Part shown: piece after piece, positions 30,909 through 41,086 of the stretch
How the letters are laid out: each line of letters opens with the position of its first letter
How positions within the stretch are numbered: the stretch's first letter is position 1
Assembly: GCA_030374805.1 (NCBI GenBank)
Contig: JARGSG010000214.1
Coordinates: 310,001-374,000 of the forward strand
Direction: 5' to 3'
Origin: Gracilaria gracilis
Lineage: Eukaryota; Rhodophyta; Florideophyceae; Gracilariales; Gracilariaceae
Length of the DNA stretch: 64,000 bases
Position numbers and translations under genes: made by a program
The notes under the pieces: generated by a model
The model's database searches: none
What the model was told of the DNA's origin: nothing
Seen by the model: the letters and a program-made list of their open reading frames with translations, nothing else

Positions 30909-31416
30909 TGTCGTACAAATACCGATAAGGTGTGGGGTCCGCCTGGTAGAGGGAGCGCGCGAGGGCTCAACCTAAAGGGGAAAAACACACAACCAATATG
31001 GTAGTAGGGCACCTGAAACCCGCAGGGGCAAACGGCGGGGCAACTAGTCTAGACCGTGTAGGTGTACGGTAGTAGACGTCGACGCGCGGTAAAACCTGAA
31101 TAGTAATAGAGTAGCAAGTGACCAAGATGGTATAGTTACTGCCCTAATGGTGCCTGACTTTACAATACCCGAGGGGGAAGGCGAGGTGCACCACAATATA
31201 TACAAGGTGCACCGACGCCGATCTCCCATGCGGGCATGACGTCATCGGCTGTGCCCATGACCTACTGTCATGGGCCAGCAATGCTAAACTATCCTAGACT
31301 ATAAATTAGAAATTAGAAATTATAAAATACAGGATACCAATTGGGTACAGTGCAGCCAGCAAGGCGCACCAGTAGGCCCACGTGGCACCAACCCATTGAG
31401 GTCTCATTGTACTACA
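30909..31416 (-). repeat. 5' LTR of element C
   Basis: 508 bp, three differences from the 3' LTR, bordered by AGTGA at 31417-31421. Confidence 0.94.
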
Positions 31417-31421
31417 AGTGA

Positions 31422-32971
31422 CAACCCTGAACTTAAGAAAGTTGCCGAAGAACGCCCAAGAGTTATGTAATGTTCTACACGAAATTGTTTCTACCAATCT
31501 GGTGCTGGGGTCCGACGAAATATGCATCTCTACAGTCACCACCGACAATGGAGCAGCAACCGCCAAAGCCGTAGATCTGTTTACTGACAATATGGTAAGT
31601 GTGCGTTGCACAGTGCACACATTGGCACTTGTAGTGAATGACGTTTTTGTGGAAGGTACTCCCTGGCAGCGATATATGGAGCATGTGAACAAAGTAACAT
31701 CATACTTAAACTATCTACCGAAAGCTAGCATGGCTTTGCGTGAGAAACAGTTCAGTGATGGAATAACTGCGGACAGAATCCAGCGTTTAAAACACGACAT
31801 ATCAACAAGATGGCATTCCAAGTTGGCCGCAATGTCCACGTACCTTGGGACAATGGCTAACATACACGAAGTAGCCGAGCAGCTATCGATTTCATCTACT
31901 GAATTACCGCATCTCTCCTTGGAGAGCAAAAATGTCTTAGCCGAAATCATACTAGTGCTCAAAGAGGTTCGTCGAGTGGCTCGACAAAAGGAGGCGGACC
32001 GGAATGTAACAATGTCACGAGAGCTTCGTGTAATTTATGAACTGTACGAAACCTTGAAGATAATGTCAGGCTCTCTCCTGCCAAGCTCGAGACATTTCCA
32101 TGATGCAGATGATGACACCACGGAATTAGATTTGATCGCAGATCTTGATTCCACTTGCTCCCACCCTGTTGCAAGCAACGCAAAATTTGACATCGCGAGA
32201 GACCAAGCACCCCAAATTCGTCTGATCAAGCCAGCAGCTAGGAAGTTATGCGATAAGTTGTGTGTATCTATCGAAGCTCGACTTGGAGCGTTATGGAAGC
32301 CCGTTCCATCCCATCCTGTTTTGTGGGCTCCCGAACAGGGTACATTGGAAACGGTTATCAGTCAACAGCGGAATGAGATTTCGAAGTCCCGTCGAGTTCT
32401 CTTGTTTCATTTAGCGGCATTAGTGGATGTTAATGAATGTGAGCTGGATTTCCTCGATGGAGAGGATGGACAAAGAGTTTACTTTCATTTATTACATAGA
32501 GCACTTGTACGAGAAGTGCTAACCATTGAAAGCTCGCTAGAACTTTCAAATGCTTCAATGGAGACTTTGTTTTCGTTAATTTACAATGAAATGCGAAAGT
32601 GCTTGAAGAACGAAGGCAGAAGAGAGCCAAAAGAAGCTCTGTTATACTGGAAAAAAGAAAATGAGTCACCCGGACTTGTTAGTCCCGTTTTATTCAACAC
32701 AGTTGTGCGAGCGTTTCTTGGGTCGCAGGCCTTTTTTGCTGCTGCTGAACGGTTGTTCAGGAACTTGGGTCGTCTCGAAGGCACACAGTCTCAATCTCTT
32801 CTATGTCGTACAATGGAAATGTGCGAGCTGATCCGTGAATACGTTTGTGGAGAACTGCGTTGTAAGAGTCCTACTCAGAATGGCTTACTACATCCGAAGG
32901 GAGAGTCATTCAAACGCGTTTCGCTCAAAATCGCTGCCAAGGTTTGGGAAAAGCAGAGTGAAGAGCAATGA
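31422..32971 (+). pseudogene. hAT transposase, catalytic and dimerisation part
   Basis: Open for about 516 codons and continuous in frame with the last codons before element C (19755). Visible hAT features: TVTTDNGAATAKAV with a catalytic Asp, VRCTVHTLALVVNDVF (the C/H-x-L motif), and the C-terminal hAT dimerisation block ALLYWKKENESPG...VRAFLGSQAFFAAAERLFRNLGR. The catalytic Glu region is not certain by eye. The 3' half is uninterrupted, so decay is mainly in the 5' half and by the insertion itself. It has no ATG of its own that would make a complete protein. Confidence 0.75.
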
Positions 32972-33353
32972 CTTTTTCTGACTAACTTGGACAAAAAGGC
33001 GGTGACTTTTGATTAACGGTGAATATGAATTAGTTAGTCTTCTATACGGGCCTGTCTCAACGTCAAAGAAGAACATGACGTGGGTTGTTGGTAGTTGTTA
33101 CGAATTGCAACATCTTTTCATAATCGCCTGGCAGGTTTATCTGTGAGGTGATCCGCAGCACTGTCAAGGCTGGAATTGCTTCATCTCCGTTTCTAATGCC
33201 TCCCAAGGTTTATAACCAGACAGCCCACCTGATTCGACCAGCTTCTATTTGCGTATGCAATCCATCACAAGAATGATGCATCTACGTTTTACATATCTAT
33301 CATGACTTTGTTTTTGACTTACAAGTGTTGCAGAAAATAGCTGGTTGACATGT

Positions 33354-33383
33354 ATCCTGTGGATAGGATACTATCCACAGGAT
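33354..33383. repeat. Perfect 13-bp inverted repeat
   Basis: Arms ATCCTGTGGATAG and CTATCCACAGGAT are separated by GATA. A second perfect palindrome (AAAAACATTCA/TGAATGTTTTT, 33398-33420) follows 14 bp later. Confidence 0.85.
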
Positions 33384-34023
33384 GCCGCTATTTTTTTAAA
33401 AACATTCAATGAATGTTTTTTCTTGTACCGTTGGTACCCTGCCAACCAGCTTCTTTCTTTTTTGAAAGGATTTGTCGAGGTACATACAGATATAAAATAT
33501 TGTCTACGAACCGGTGAATTTATCATAACAAATCAGCAAAAGCAGCTTCTAACTGTTATTAGGTATTGTGGAACTGCAGTTTGCGTTATCCACGTCTATC
33601 CTCGACTGGCAAGTATTCCAGACACATACAACCTATGCTTTTACAAGAACCAGTTGACATCTTCGTTTGCGTTTAATTTGGCGGCGGCAATCTAATTCAT
33701 CACTTCATGTAAAATGGCTAATAAATGTTCGGTTATCTTTTTGCTTAATGAAACTTCAATAGCCCACCGCTTCTGTCCTTCATGCTCTGCTCGCCTTTGC
33801 TTGAACAAGGATTGCTTTATGTTGGTAACATACTGCTCAATCTAACGTAACCCTCTAAACTTCCAGCGACAAGTTTTCCGAGAGGAATGTCGCCGAAGAA
33901 ATCAGCGATTAAATCTTGAGTGCTTCCATGATTCCATTCTTACGGACTCGGATAATCATATTTCTGAACGTTTTGTAATGTTATATCCTCTTGAGAGGAT
34001 ACTAACGAGACATACGTTCAGTT

Positions 34024-34075
34024 CGAATTCCGACAAATAGAACAAAAATAGAACAGTTCTATTTGTCCGGATTCG
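34024..34075. repeat. Nested inverted repeat
   Basis: The inner palindrome AAATAGAAC/GTTCTATTT (34046-34064) sits within wider near-perfect arms of about 20 bp that include GACAAATAGAAC and GTTCTATTTGTC. Confidence 0.75.
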
Positions 34076-34260
34076 CCACAGGGTTCGTGCACCGTAAGGA
34101 TAACGCTACCTGTTCCTGTTACGGTTTTGGGAGCGTCAGGATCTCAAGTATCAGACCCCATTCGTCACACGGATGGTTTATCGAGGTAGGGGCGATATCC
34201 CCCTACTATTCCTGAATCAGGAATCCTGAATGAGTGAGATTTCTAAAAATGAAGGAAATG

Positions 34261-35103
34261 TGAGAACACCATTTTGGTAGAAGAAATGGTGCGGGTGATG
34301 ACAAACCCAAGGGCGGGGAGACACAAACACAAAGTAAAGGGAACACAACGGAAAGTGCTCTCGAGAGTACCAGCCCAACGCGCTGCGTAGCGATAGTAGG
34401 CAAGAGTCCGTAGTAAACACAAAAAGTGCACAAAGTAGCAACGACGAAGCTGAGACGTGTAGCAAGTAGAAGCCACAGCACGACCAAAACTATAGGTCTA
34501 GTGCTGGCAGGAACAGACACGAAACGACAACAGAAAAGCAGAAGCTCCCTCTCGCAGGACCGAACGGAGGTCACTTGCGGGGAACGACACTTCTAAGGCT
34601 GAAGCACAAGACAGACCCAAACAAGGGGTATTGCAATTCAGACCCTCGTCGGGAGAAAGCGGGAGACCAACCGCCAAGGGGGGAAGAAAAGGCTGAAAAG
34701 GGGGGAGAGAAACGACAAAAGAGAGCAAGACAGAGTTTGCTGTGAAGGATGGTGGGGGGTCGTCGAGAAAGGGGAAGTGGTCTGGCCTGAGTTGGTCAGG
34801 GGGCGACCAACTCGGCCCTTTTATACGCAATTGAACCTTCAAAACTAGACTCTAAACGCATTTCTACTTTCGATAACCAATGAGCTGGTCACTACTGCAA
34901 CATATCCCCCGTCTCTGCCACTCACCGCGGAGGCAGTGGCGCTTAAGTAGACAGGGGGAGCCGGCGAGGACCATGCGGTTCACTCCCGTGCACCATGCGT
35001 AGAAAACTAAAATATCCATAAAATATCCAAGTAGAGAAACTTGTAGAATTACACTTGTGTCCAACACGTGCACCGCACACGCTACACGGAAACACGTGCC
35101 ACA
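34261..35103 (-). repeat. 3' LTR of element D
   Basis: 843 bp, identical by eye to 39436-40278. It includes TATAAAAGG (34818-34826, minus) and a 9-bp inverted repeat GAGTTGGTC/GACCAACTC just downstream of that box. Confidence 0.94.
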
Positions 35104-35185
35104 CACTCCCAAACCCAGCGGGAGCAACACCGAGCGACCAAGAAAAAGGGAAACGGGGACATGTCCTAGTTACTTCACGGATGTG

Positions 35186-37462
35186 TCAAAAACGCCAGTC
35201 CCAGAACAGTACATGATCTCGAATTCGTACCCGGCGAAAAGATCCAACCAACGGGTGTGGCGTCCACGTACGTCCTTCTTCTGGAAGCGATACCTCAGGG
35301 CCTGATGATCGGTCACCAACTGGAATGGCTTCGATCCAAGAAGGTAGATGCGAAACTTCTTCAGGGCAAAAAACGACTGCCAAGGCCTCCTTCTCGCATA
35401 CCGAGTAGTTCTGCTCAGACTTGTTCATAGTTCTGCTTGCGTACTGAACCGGGTGGAACATTCCATCCTCCTTCTTTTGAGTCAGGACAGCCCCCAAAGA
35501 CCGGGTGGAGGCATCTGTCTCGACACGAAAAGAGGCATCAAAGTCCGGGAAAGCGAGAACCGGGGGGGAAACAAGCTTCCTCTTCAACTCCTCAAACGCT
35601 TCTCTCATCTCGGGGGTGAACTCCAGCCTCTTCTTGCCTGTGGTGGCGGCGTGAAGGGGCGCGGAGGTCTGTGAAAACCCTTTGATGAAACGCCTGTAGT
35701 AGCTCGCAAGGCCCAGGAAACTCCTAAGCTCAGTGGTCGTCGAAGGTAGAGGGGCATCCTGAATCGCTTCAATCTTCTTCATGTCCACGGACACTCCACT
35801 AGCCTCGATGACGTGCCCCAGAAGGTGAATCTTGGGCTGAGCGAAGTCGCACTTGCTGATCTTCAGCTTCAGCCCATGCGAGGTGATGAGCTTCAGCACT
35901 TCCGACACGTGGTGGACATGCTCCTCCATGCTCTTCGAGAATATGACCACATCGTCAATGTACACACGTGCAAAGGCAATGCGACCGAGAATGGAGTCCA
36001 TCAACCTTTGGAAAGTCGATGGGGCATTCATCAGGCCAAAGGGCATGACCTCAAACTGGAAGGTCCCTTGCCGACAGACGAAAGTGGTCATCTCTTTGCA
36101 ACGGGGCGACATGCCGATCTGCCAGTATCCAGAGAACAAATCCAGCGTCGTGAAGAACGAACAACCGCCAAGGTCATCGAAGATCTGATCCATGTGGGGG
36201 AGTGGCCAACGATCTGGTTTCATGATCTGATTCAAGGCTCTGTAGTCGACGCAGAACCTTGGTTTTCCATCCTTCTTCGTGGCGATGACAACGGGGAAGG
36301 ACCAGGCGGACGAGCATGGACGCACGATCCCAGCAGCGAGCATCTTGTCAACCTCCTTTCGGACCACCTCGTCATGCTTTGGTGGGAGTCGACGGAGACG
36401 TGATCGGATTGGAGTATTGTCGGTAATCTCGAAGTCGTGCAAGACGGGCACACCAGAAGGCCGGAGGTCATAGAGGGACCATGCCACAATGTCTGTGGCA
36501 CAGAGAACTGAGAAAAGCTTCTGCTGAACCGTCCCGGGGAGATGCGACAAACGATCAAGAATGACCTGCTTCTGGTCGGTGTCTGGGGGGAAGTCTCGGC
36601 GATCGAAGGCGCGCCCATGTTCATCACTGGCAATGGTGTCCTGAAGAAAGTACTCCACTTCGTGTGCTACGCAGACATTACTCTCAGAGGCAAGCACAAG
36701 ACCATGGGGCACTGCAGGGGTTTCTCTTCCGTTCCGTCCTTGACCGGGTGAAGCAGGGCCGTCCTCGGAAGTCTGAAAACCGTTCTGAACTCCATTGAAG
36801 TCTCGGGAACCGCTGGAAGCACCATTTCCTCCTGGGATGTGGTACTCGACTGGGGCCGATATCTGATTCTGGGGGAAGTAGATGTTCATGCCCCCAAAAT
36901 CATCCTGGAGGAGCTCACCTTCAGCCCCGAAAGGCAAACTGTCCGTCGTGACCGAAGGAAAGGGGGCACCGGGGTGACCTAAGTGACGCCTTTTGACCTT
37001 GATGTAGAGAACGTCTTGGCGATCTGGCTCCTCCTCATCTCGGCGTGGGAGAAGAAGAACCTCGTCGCGGATCGGGACTGTTAGACCAGGGTCTTCGAAC
37101 ACAACCGGGTGTGGCTCAAACGGCACGTGCAAGGCTGGGTTAACCTCACCAACTTCGTCTTCGGTATCTTCATCATCATCATCTTCATCTTCATCTTCAT
37201 CTTCACCTTCATCTTCATCTTCTTCATCGGACTCATCTTCATCTTCTGTGGCTTCTGCGTCCTCGTAGCGCCTGTTGTCGTTGATAGCGAGATCACGCAA
37301 TTGCTCCAGGGCACGTTCGCCGGTTGTCAAGGGTGGCGGAGGCGGAGCACGAGCACCAACCTGACGCAAACCAACCAGCTCCGCGGCCCGGGACTCGGGA
37401 TCTTGACTAGTGTCACCGACTTGCTCTTCTTGATTGTCATGATCAGAGTCGTGAGGACCCAT
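35186..37462 (-). pseudogene. pol: Reverse transcriptase and partial RNase H of element D
   Basis: The first 300 codons are acidic low complexity (Asp/Glu runs from a CATCTT repeat, about 37160-37240) and spacer. Reverse transcriptase follows: FCVDYRALN, TTLDLFSGYWQIGM and ARVYIDDVVIFS (catalytic YIDD), then RNase H starting VETDASTRSLGAVL. After LAVVF a T6 run (35368-35373 on the plus strand reads A6) has one base too many. Removing it by eye restores the expected RNase H reading (ALKKFRIYLLG, TDHQAL) up to a stop near 35167. Integrase, which should follow, is missing. Motifs fit a Ty3/gypsy lineage distinct from A and C (LDLFSGYWQ here, LDANWGYWQ and LDANCGYWQ there). Confidence 0.85.
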
Positions 37463-37570
37463 CTGGGTTCATGAGTCGGGCGATCACCTCCCAACGTGAC
37501 GAGGGTGACCTCTGGGCCCAAAGCGTGTCCATCGAAGAAAACCTCGTCCTCCTCCATTGAGGCGAACAGA

Positions 37571-38164
37571 CTAATCTTCTTCGGAGGGGAACCCATACCT
37601 CTCTTCATCGGAATCTGATGTAAAGTCCCTCACTATCTGTGCCAGAAAATTGGCACAAAACTCGTCGATCCCAGCGCGCTCGTAATCTAGTCCGAGTAGG
37701 ATTGGCGAGCCATCATATACCATCTTCACCTCCTGTGTGCTGATATCGATGCAGGCTTGCATCGCCTCCAAGGTGGGAAAGCCGATGATGAGGTCAAATG
37801 GGGGCCTTTCGATGACCAGAAATTCGAGCGGGACTCTCACAGAATCAAAAATGACAGGAACATCACGGAGCGTGCCGCGAACCAGTGCGACGTCGCCGTT
37901 CGCCACGCGAATCTGACGATCAGTGGGCTTGGGCTTCAACGAAAGCCTCTCGGCCAGCTCAGAAGACATGAGATTGGGGATTGCCCCGGAATCCAGAAGA
38001 GCCTGTGCGGGAGTCCCATACACCTTCACTGGGACCACTTTAAGGCGTGCTCCCTTCATGGAGGTCTCGGCGAACGTTACTCGACGCGGGGATGCCCTTT
38101 CCAGACAAGATGCGGCGAATGTCCTTCTTGGCATCATCAGCATCGCCACGAACCAGCTGACCAA
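37571..38164 (-). CDS. Retroviral-type aspartic protease of element D
   Basis: Protease domain with ALLDSGAIPNLMS as the active-site DSGA motif and DLIIGFPTLEAM as the second strand motif, about 60-130 residues into the frame. It processes Gag and Pol in intact elements. In A and C the motif is DTGA. It is separated from the reverse-transcriptase frame by about 108 bp and from the gag knuckles by about 25 bp, in different frames, so at least some frame changes are decay. Confidence 0.75.
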   Translation of the reverse strand: MVSWFVAMLMMPRRTFAASCLERASPRRVTFAETSMKGARLKVVPVKVYGTPAQALLDSGAIPNLMSSELAERLSLKPKPTDRQIRVANGDVALVRGTLRDVPVIFDSVRVPLEFLVIERPPFDLIIGFPTLEAMQACIDISTQEVKMVYDGSPILLGLDYERAGIDEFCANFLAQIVRDFTSDSDEERYGFPSEED

Positions 38165-38189
38165 AAGTGAGACCAGTTGGGCGCGTTGG

Positions 38190-38927
38190 CTAACTCCTCC
38201 AGCAAGTTGTACTTGCCAGAATGCTCTTGAAGCTTAGCGCGATTCGAAGACTTCCTCGCTGTCGGCTTCCGGGACTTCTGAGAGGACCTAGGGGCTCCTG
38301 TTGGCCTAAAGCGGCCAAGTTGCTTCCGTACAGCCGGCTGCGACGGGTTAAGCAACGACTGAATGCCAATGTGGTCGGCGGTTTCTTTTGCTGCTTCGGG
38401 AGAGCAACGCCCTCGGCGGTGCGCTTCGTGGCTGCCACCACCTCGTCATCAGCATCATAGCCCTCAGTCACAACGGAGACTTGACTTGGCTGCCCAGCCT
38501 GCGTGCCACCACTATTGCCCTGTCTGAGACGGTCTTCGGCTGCCGACTCACTACGAGGAGCTCCAACGGGGGGTCGGCGATCGTAAGCGGGGTCACGAGA
38601 CCAGCAGGTGGCGATTGCATGACCCATCTTCCCGCAACGTTCACAACGGGTATTGCGGTGCGGATTGAGACTGCAGCGCGTCGCCCAGTGGCCTGGTTGA
38701 CGACAGTACGCACAAGTGCGCTCGCGATCGTCGTCACTCCTCTGAGGTGGGGCCTGCGTCTTCTTCATCATCAGTGTAAGCTGGGAGAGCTGCTCTGCCA
38801 GAAGATCGACCTTGTTCTGCAGAGGAGGCGACGGATCGCCCTGTTTCGGCCTCTGCATAACCTTCTTCGGCGCCGGCAGGGACATGAAGAGCCCCGTGGG
38901 ACTCCAACACGTTCCTACCGGCCACAA
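38190..38927 (-). pseudogene. gag: Gag of element D, nucleocapsid part with two CCHC knuckles
   Basis: Two tandem zinc knuckles are visible near the middle, CAYCRQPGHWATRC and CERCGKMGHAIATC, both Cx2Cx4Hx4C. They bind nucleic acid. A and C have one knuckle each. The frame is continued upstream in other phases (38734-39435), so the gag gene has several frameshifts. Confidence 0.75.
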
Positions 38928-39447
38928 AGTCCTTCACCAGTGCCTTCAGTGACTCGTAGTCGTGAGAGGCCGCGGAACACAACGAATTTTGCGAGGTCGG
39001 CGTACTCCATGACGGCACGGCGGAGGAGACCAAACCGGGCTTTCGAATTGAACCCGGCTTTCTCGAAAGTTGCATCCATCTTCTTCAAGGAACCAAGGAA
39101 GGTCCCCCATAATCCAGACGCGCGGATGCAGCGCGACGAATATGTTCCTCAGGCTCCTCCTCGACGCCAAATTTATCCAAAAACGCGCGCTTCACGGCGG
39201 CATAGTCGGATGCAGCATTGTTGAGGACACCATCGGACGAAAACTGTTCGTAGTAGAACTCAAAGGCCTCTCCTTCGAGAAATCCTAGAAATTCAATTGC
39301 ACGTTCTTCGTCAGACTTTCCACGGGAGGCAACATTCTCGTAGAAGAAGAAGAACTTCCGGATATCGACGTTGGAACCGTCAAAAGACGAAACTCCAGAG
39401 GAACGAATAGCGTTACTCCCTTCTCGAGAGTACCATGAGAACACCAT
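38928..39447 (-). pseudogene. gag: Gag of element D, capsid part, frameshifted
   Basis: The first Met (39447) lies 12 nt inside the 5' LTR, so translation would run across the LTR edge and the primer site (MVFSWYSREGSN). A capsid-like helical region follows (DEERAIEFLGFLEGEAFEFYYEQF, YAAVKRAFLDKFGVEEEPEE). The reading changes frame near 39110 (GGPSLVP versus GDLPWFLEEDGCNF) and again near 38950. The early start, overlapping the primer site, is unusual and may be accidental. Confidence 0.55.
39418..39435 (-). other. Primer binding site of element D
   Basis: TGGTACTCTCGAGAAGGG directly abuts the 5' LTR. It differs from the A and C primer sites. A 14-nt copy (TGGTACTCTCGAGA) lies inside the LTR itself (39530-39548 and 34355-34373). 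Confidence 0.7.
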
Positions 39448-40278
39448 TTTGGTAGAAGAAATGGTGCGGGTGATGACAAACCCAAGGGCGGGGAGACACA
39501 AACACAAAGTAAAGGGAACACAACGGAAAGTGCTCTCGAGAGTACCAGCCCAACGCGCTGCGTAGCGATAGTAGGCAAGAGTCCGTAGTAAACACAAAAA
39601 GTGCACAAAGTAGCAACGACGAAGCTGAGACGTGTAGCAAGTAGAAGCCACAGCACGACCAAAACTATAGGTCTAGTGCTGGCAGGAACAGACACGAAAC
39701 GACAACAGAAAAGCAGAAGCTCCCTCTCGCAGGACCGAACGGAGGTCACTTGCGGGGAACGACACTTCTAAGGCTGAAGCACAAGACAGACCCAAACAAG
39801 GGGTATTGCAATTCAGACCCTCGTCGGGAGAAAGCGGGAGACCAACCGCCAAGGGGGGAAGAAAAGGCTGAAAAGGGGGGAGAGAAACGACAAAAGAGAG
39901 CAAGACAGAGTTTGCTGTGAAGGATGGTGGGGGGTCGTCGAGAAAGGGGAAGTGGTCTGGCCTGAGTTGGTCAGGGGGCGACCAACTCGGCCCTTTTATA
40001 CGCAATTGAACCTTCAAAACTAGACTCTAAACGCATTTCTACTTTCGATAACCAATGAGCTGGTCACTACTGCAACATATCCCCCGTCTCTGCCACTCAC
40101 CGCGGAGGCAGTGGCGCTTAAGTAGACAGGGGGAGCCGGCGAGGACCATGCGGTTCACTCCCGTGCACCATGCGTAGAAAACTAAAATATCCATAAAATA
40201 TCCAAGTAGAGAAACTTGTAGAATTACACTTGTGTCCAACACGTGCACCGCACACGCTACACGGAAACACGTGCCACA
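39436..40278 (-). repeat. 5' LTR of element D
   Basis: 843 bp, followed by AAATG (40279-40283). Confidence 0.94.
39992..40000 (-). promoter_or_regulatory. TATA box in the 5' LTR of element D
   Basis: TATAAAAGG on the minus strand, with a GAGTTGGTC/GACCAACTC hairpin 5-30 nt downstream where transcription would be expected to begin. Inferred from sequence only. Confidence 0.5.
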
Positions 40279-40283
40279 AAATG

Positions 40284-41086
40284 GCAGGCGGTTTCCAGGG
40301 GTCTCCTCGGAGGGACTGCGGGGCTCGGATTGCGGTGCAGGTTTCGCCCTGGTTCTTTTACCTGATCTCGCCAATGACATGAGGGTTGTGTCGAAGGACG
40401 TCGTCCATGGTTTCTTTGCCGGCGAACGTGATACAAGCGAAGAGCCTCCTTGTAAAGGTGTCCCTACTGCCTGCCAGCCCTGAAGGCGTAGGTAGTGAAA
40501 CGCTTTTGCGGTAGAAAACACTAACCGGACGCTTTCTTCTTACTACACGAATATATAGTAGGCTACTATTAGTAGCCCAGTGTGTCTTCTTCTTTGGGTT
40601 TGTATGTGGGTGATACAAAACGGTACAGGGGTAAATGTTGTAAGTTGTGGGGTTCTAAGCAGACCCACGTGCGGCGACCTGTTCAGAGTAGAATAAGTTA
40701 AGTCAGAGTTGGCGTTCGTTAATGCGAGAGGCGGAGAGCAAGAACAACGGAGCTCAGAGATCGGAAGCGATATTTTTTGGCGACGCTGTAGGCCATCTGC
40801 TTTTCATGGACCGAGAGGAATAGAATGTATGATAGAGCCATTGCAGAGATATTTACGCGCCCCCTTCTCCTGGTACCTGTATCCTACAGTACTGAACAGT
40901 TGGCACATTGGGGCCGAAGCCCTTGCGTATAAGATGACAAGTTAGCACAGTGAGAGTCCGGTCCAAGAACGAGAGAGAATTCATGGGAAATGCTTCGCAA
41001 AGACTTCAAGGCCACACGCGCAGGCACATCAGACAACGGTTCTCGTTTATGCTACTCCCCGCCACCCGCACGCTGACAAAAATATA
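40284..41086. other. Flank of element D, no clear gene
   Basis: A minus-strand frame (about 40521-40279) is open up to the insertion and would continue in phase on the far side of D for about 17 codons (to about 34205). It has no recognisable motif. Confidence 0.35.

Larger units (their letters stand above)
19756..31416 (-). mobile_element. Retrotransposon C: Ty3/gypsy element with antisense ORF
   Basis: 508-bp LTRs (19818-20325 and 30909-31416; TGTAGTACAATGAG...ACGACA in element orientation) differ at only three positions. The 5-bp duplication AGTGA (19751-19755 and 31417-31421) shows that the integrated element also includes 62 bp outside the left LTR (19756-19817), made of a second LTR tip and tRNA sequence. 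Order in element orientation: 5' LTR, primer site, gag (28599-30770), pol (24359-28578, with two in-frame TAGs and a frameshift), a 1-kb non-coding gap, an opposite-strand ORF pair (20305-23279), polypurine tract and 3' LTR. The whole element carries the ACC-N5-GGT repeat. It inserted in a hAT transposase gene. Confidence 0.93.
19818..31416. repeat. Dispersed palindromic motif ACC-N5-GGT throughout element C
   Basis: Exact 11-bp copies occur in the LTRs, the antisense ORF, the non-coding gap, pol and gag, often every 50-150 bp. Examples: ACCAAGTCGGT and ACCAATTTGGT (about 20375-20410), ACCTCCAAGGT (about 20588), ACCGTGTCGGT (about 20630), ACCGACAAGGT (about 20883), ACCTTAATGGT (about 21064), ACCCATTAGGT (about 27758), ACCGTTTCGGT (about 28048 and 29132), ACCATTTTGGT (about 29620), ACCTGTTCGGT (about 29932) and ACCAAATAGGT (about 30809). 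Between 27.6 and 30.8 kb I count roughly 25 exact copies, where chance predicts about one. Spacers of 4 or 6 and a changed first base are also common. Confidence 0.85.
32972..34260. other. Non-coding region with a cluster of perfect short palindromes
   Basis: No gene was recognised. Five inverted repeats lie within 870 bp (33354-33383, 33398-33420, 33984-34001, 34024-34075 and 34208-34224). The end of the hAT element should lie here, but no matching terminal repeat was found. Confidence 0.55.
34261..40278 (-). mobile_element. Retrotransposon D: recent, integrase-less Ty3/gypsy element
   Basis: 843-bp LTRs (34261-35103 and 39436-40278) begin and end TG...CA and look identical throughout. The duplication is AAATG (34256-34260 and 40279-40283). 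Order in element orientation: 5' LTR (right), primer site, gag, protease, reverse transcriptase and a partial RNase H that stops about 65 bp before the 3' LTR. No integrase or chromodomain is present. The gag frame is broken by frameshifts and RNase H by one extra base. Identical LTRs with a defective, integrase-less body suggest recent mobilisation using proteins from a related intact copy. It has no antisense ORF and differs in sequence from A, B and C. Confidence 0.92.

Noticed and set aside
37109-37474. Hydrophobic Ile/Phe-rich frame resembling a membrane protein
   Set aside because: It is the opposite strand of a CATCTT repeat that encodes the acidic tract of element D.
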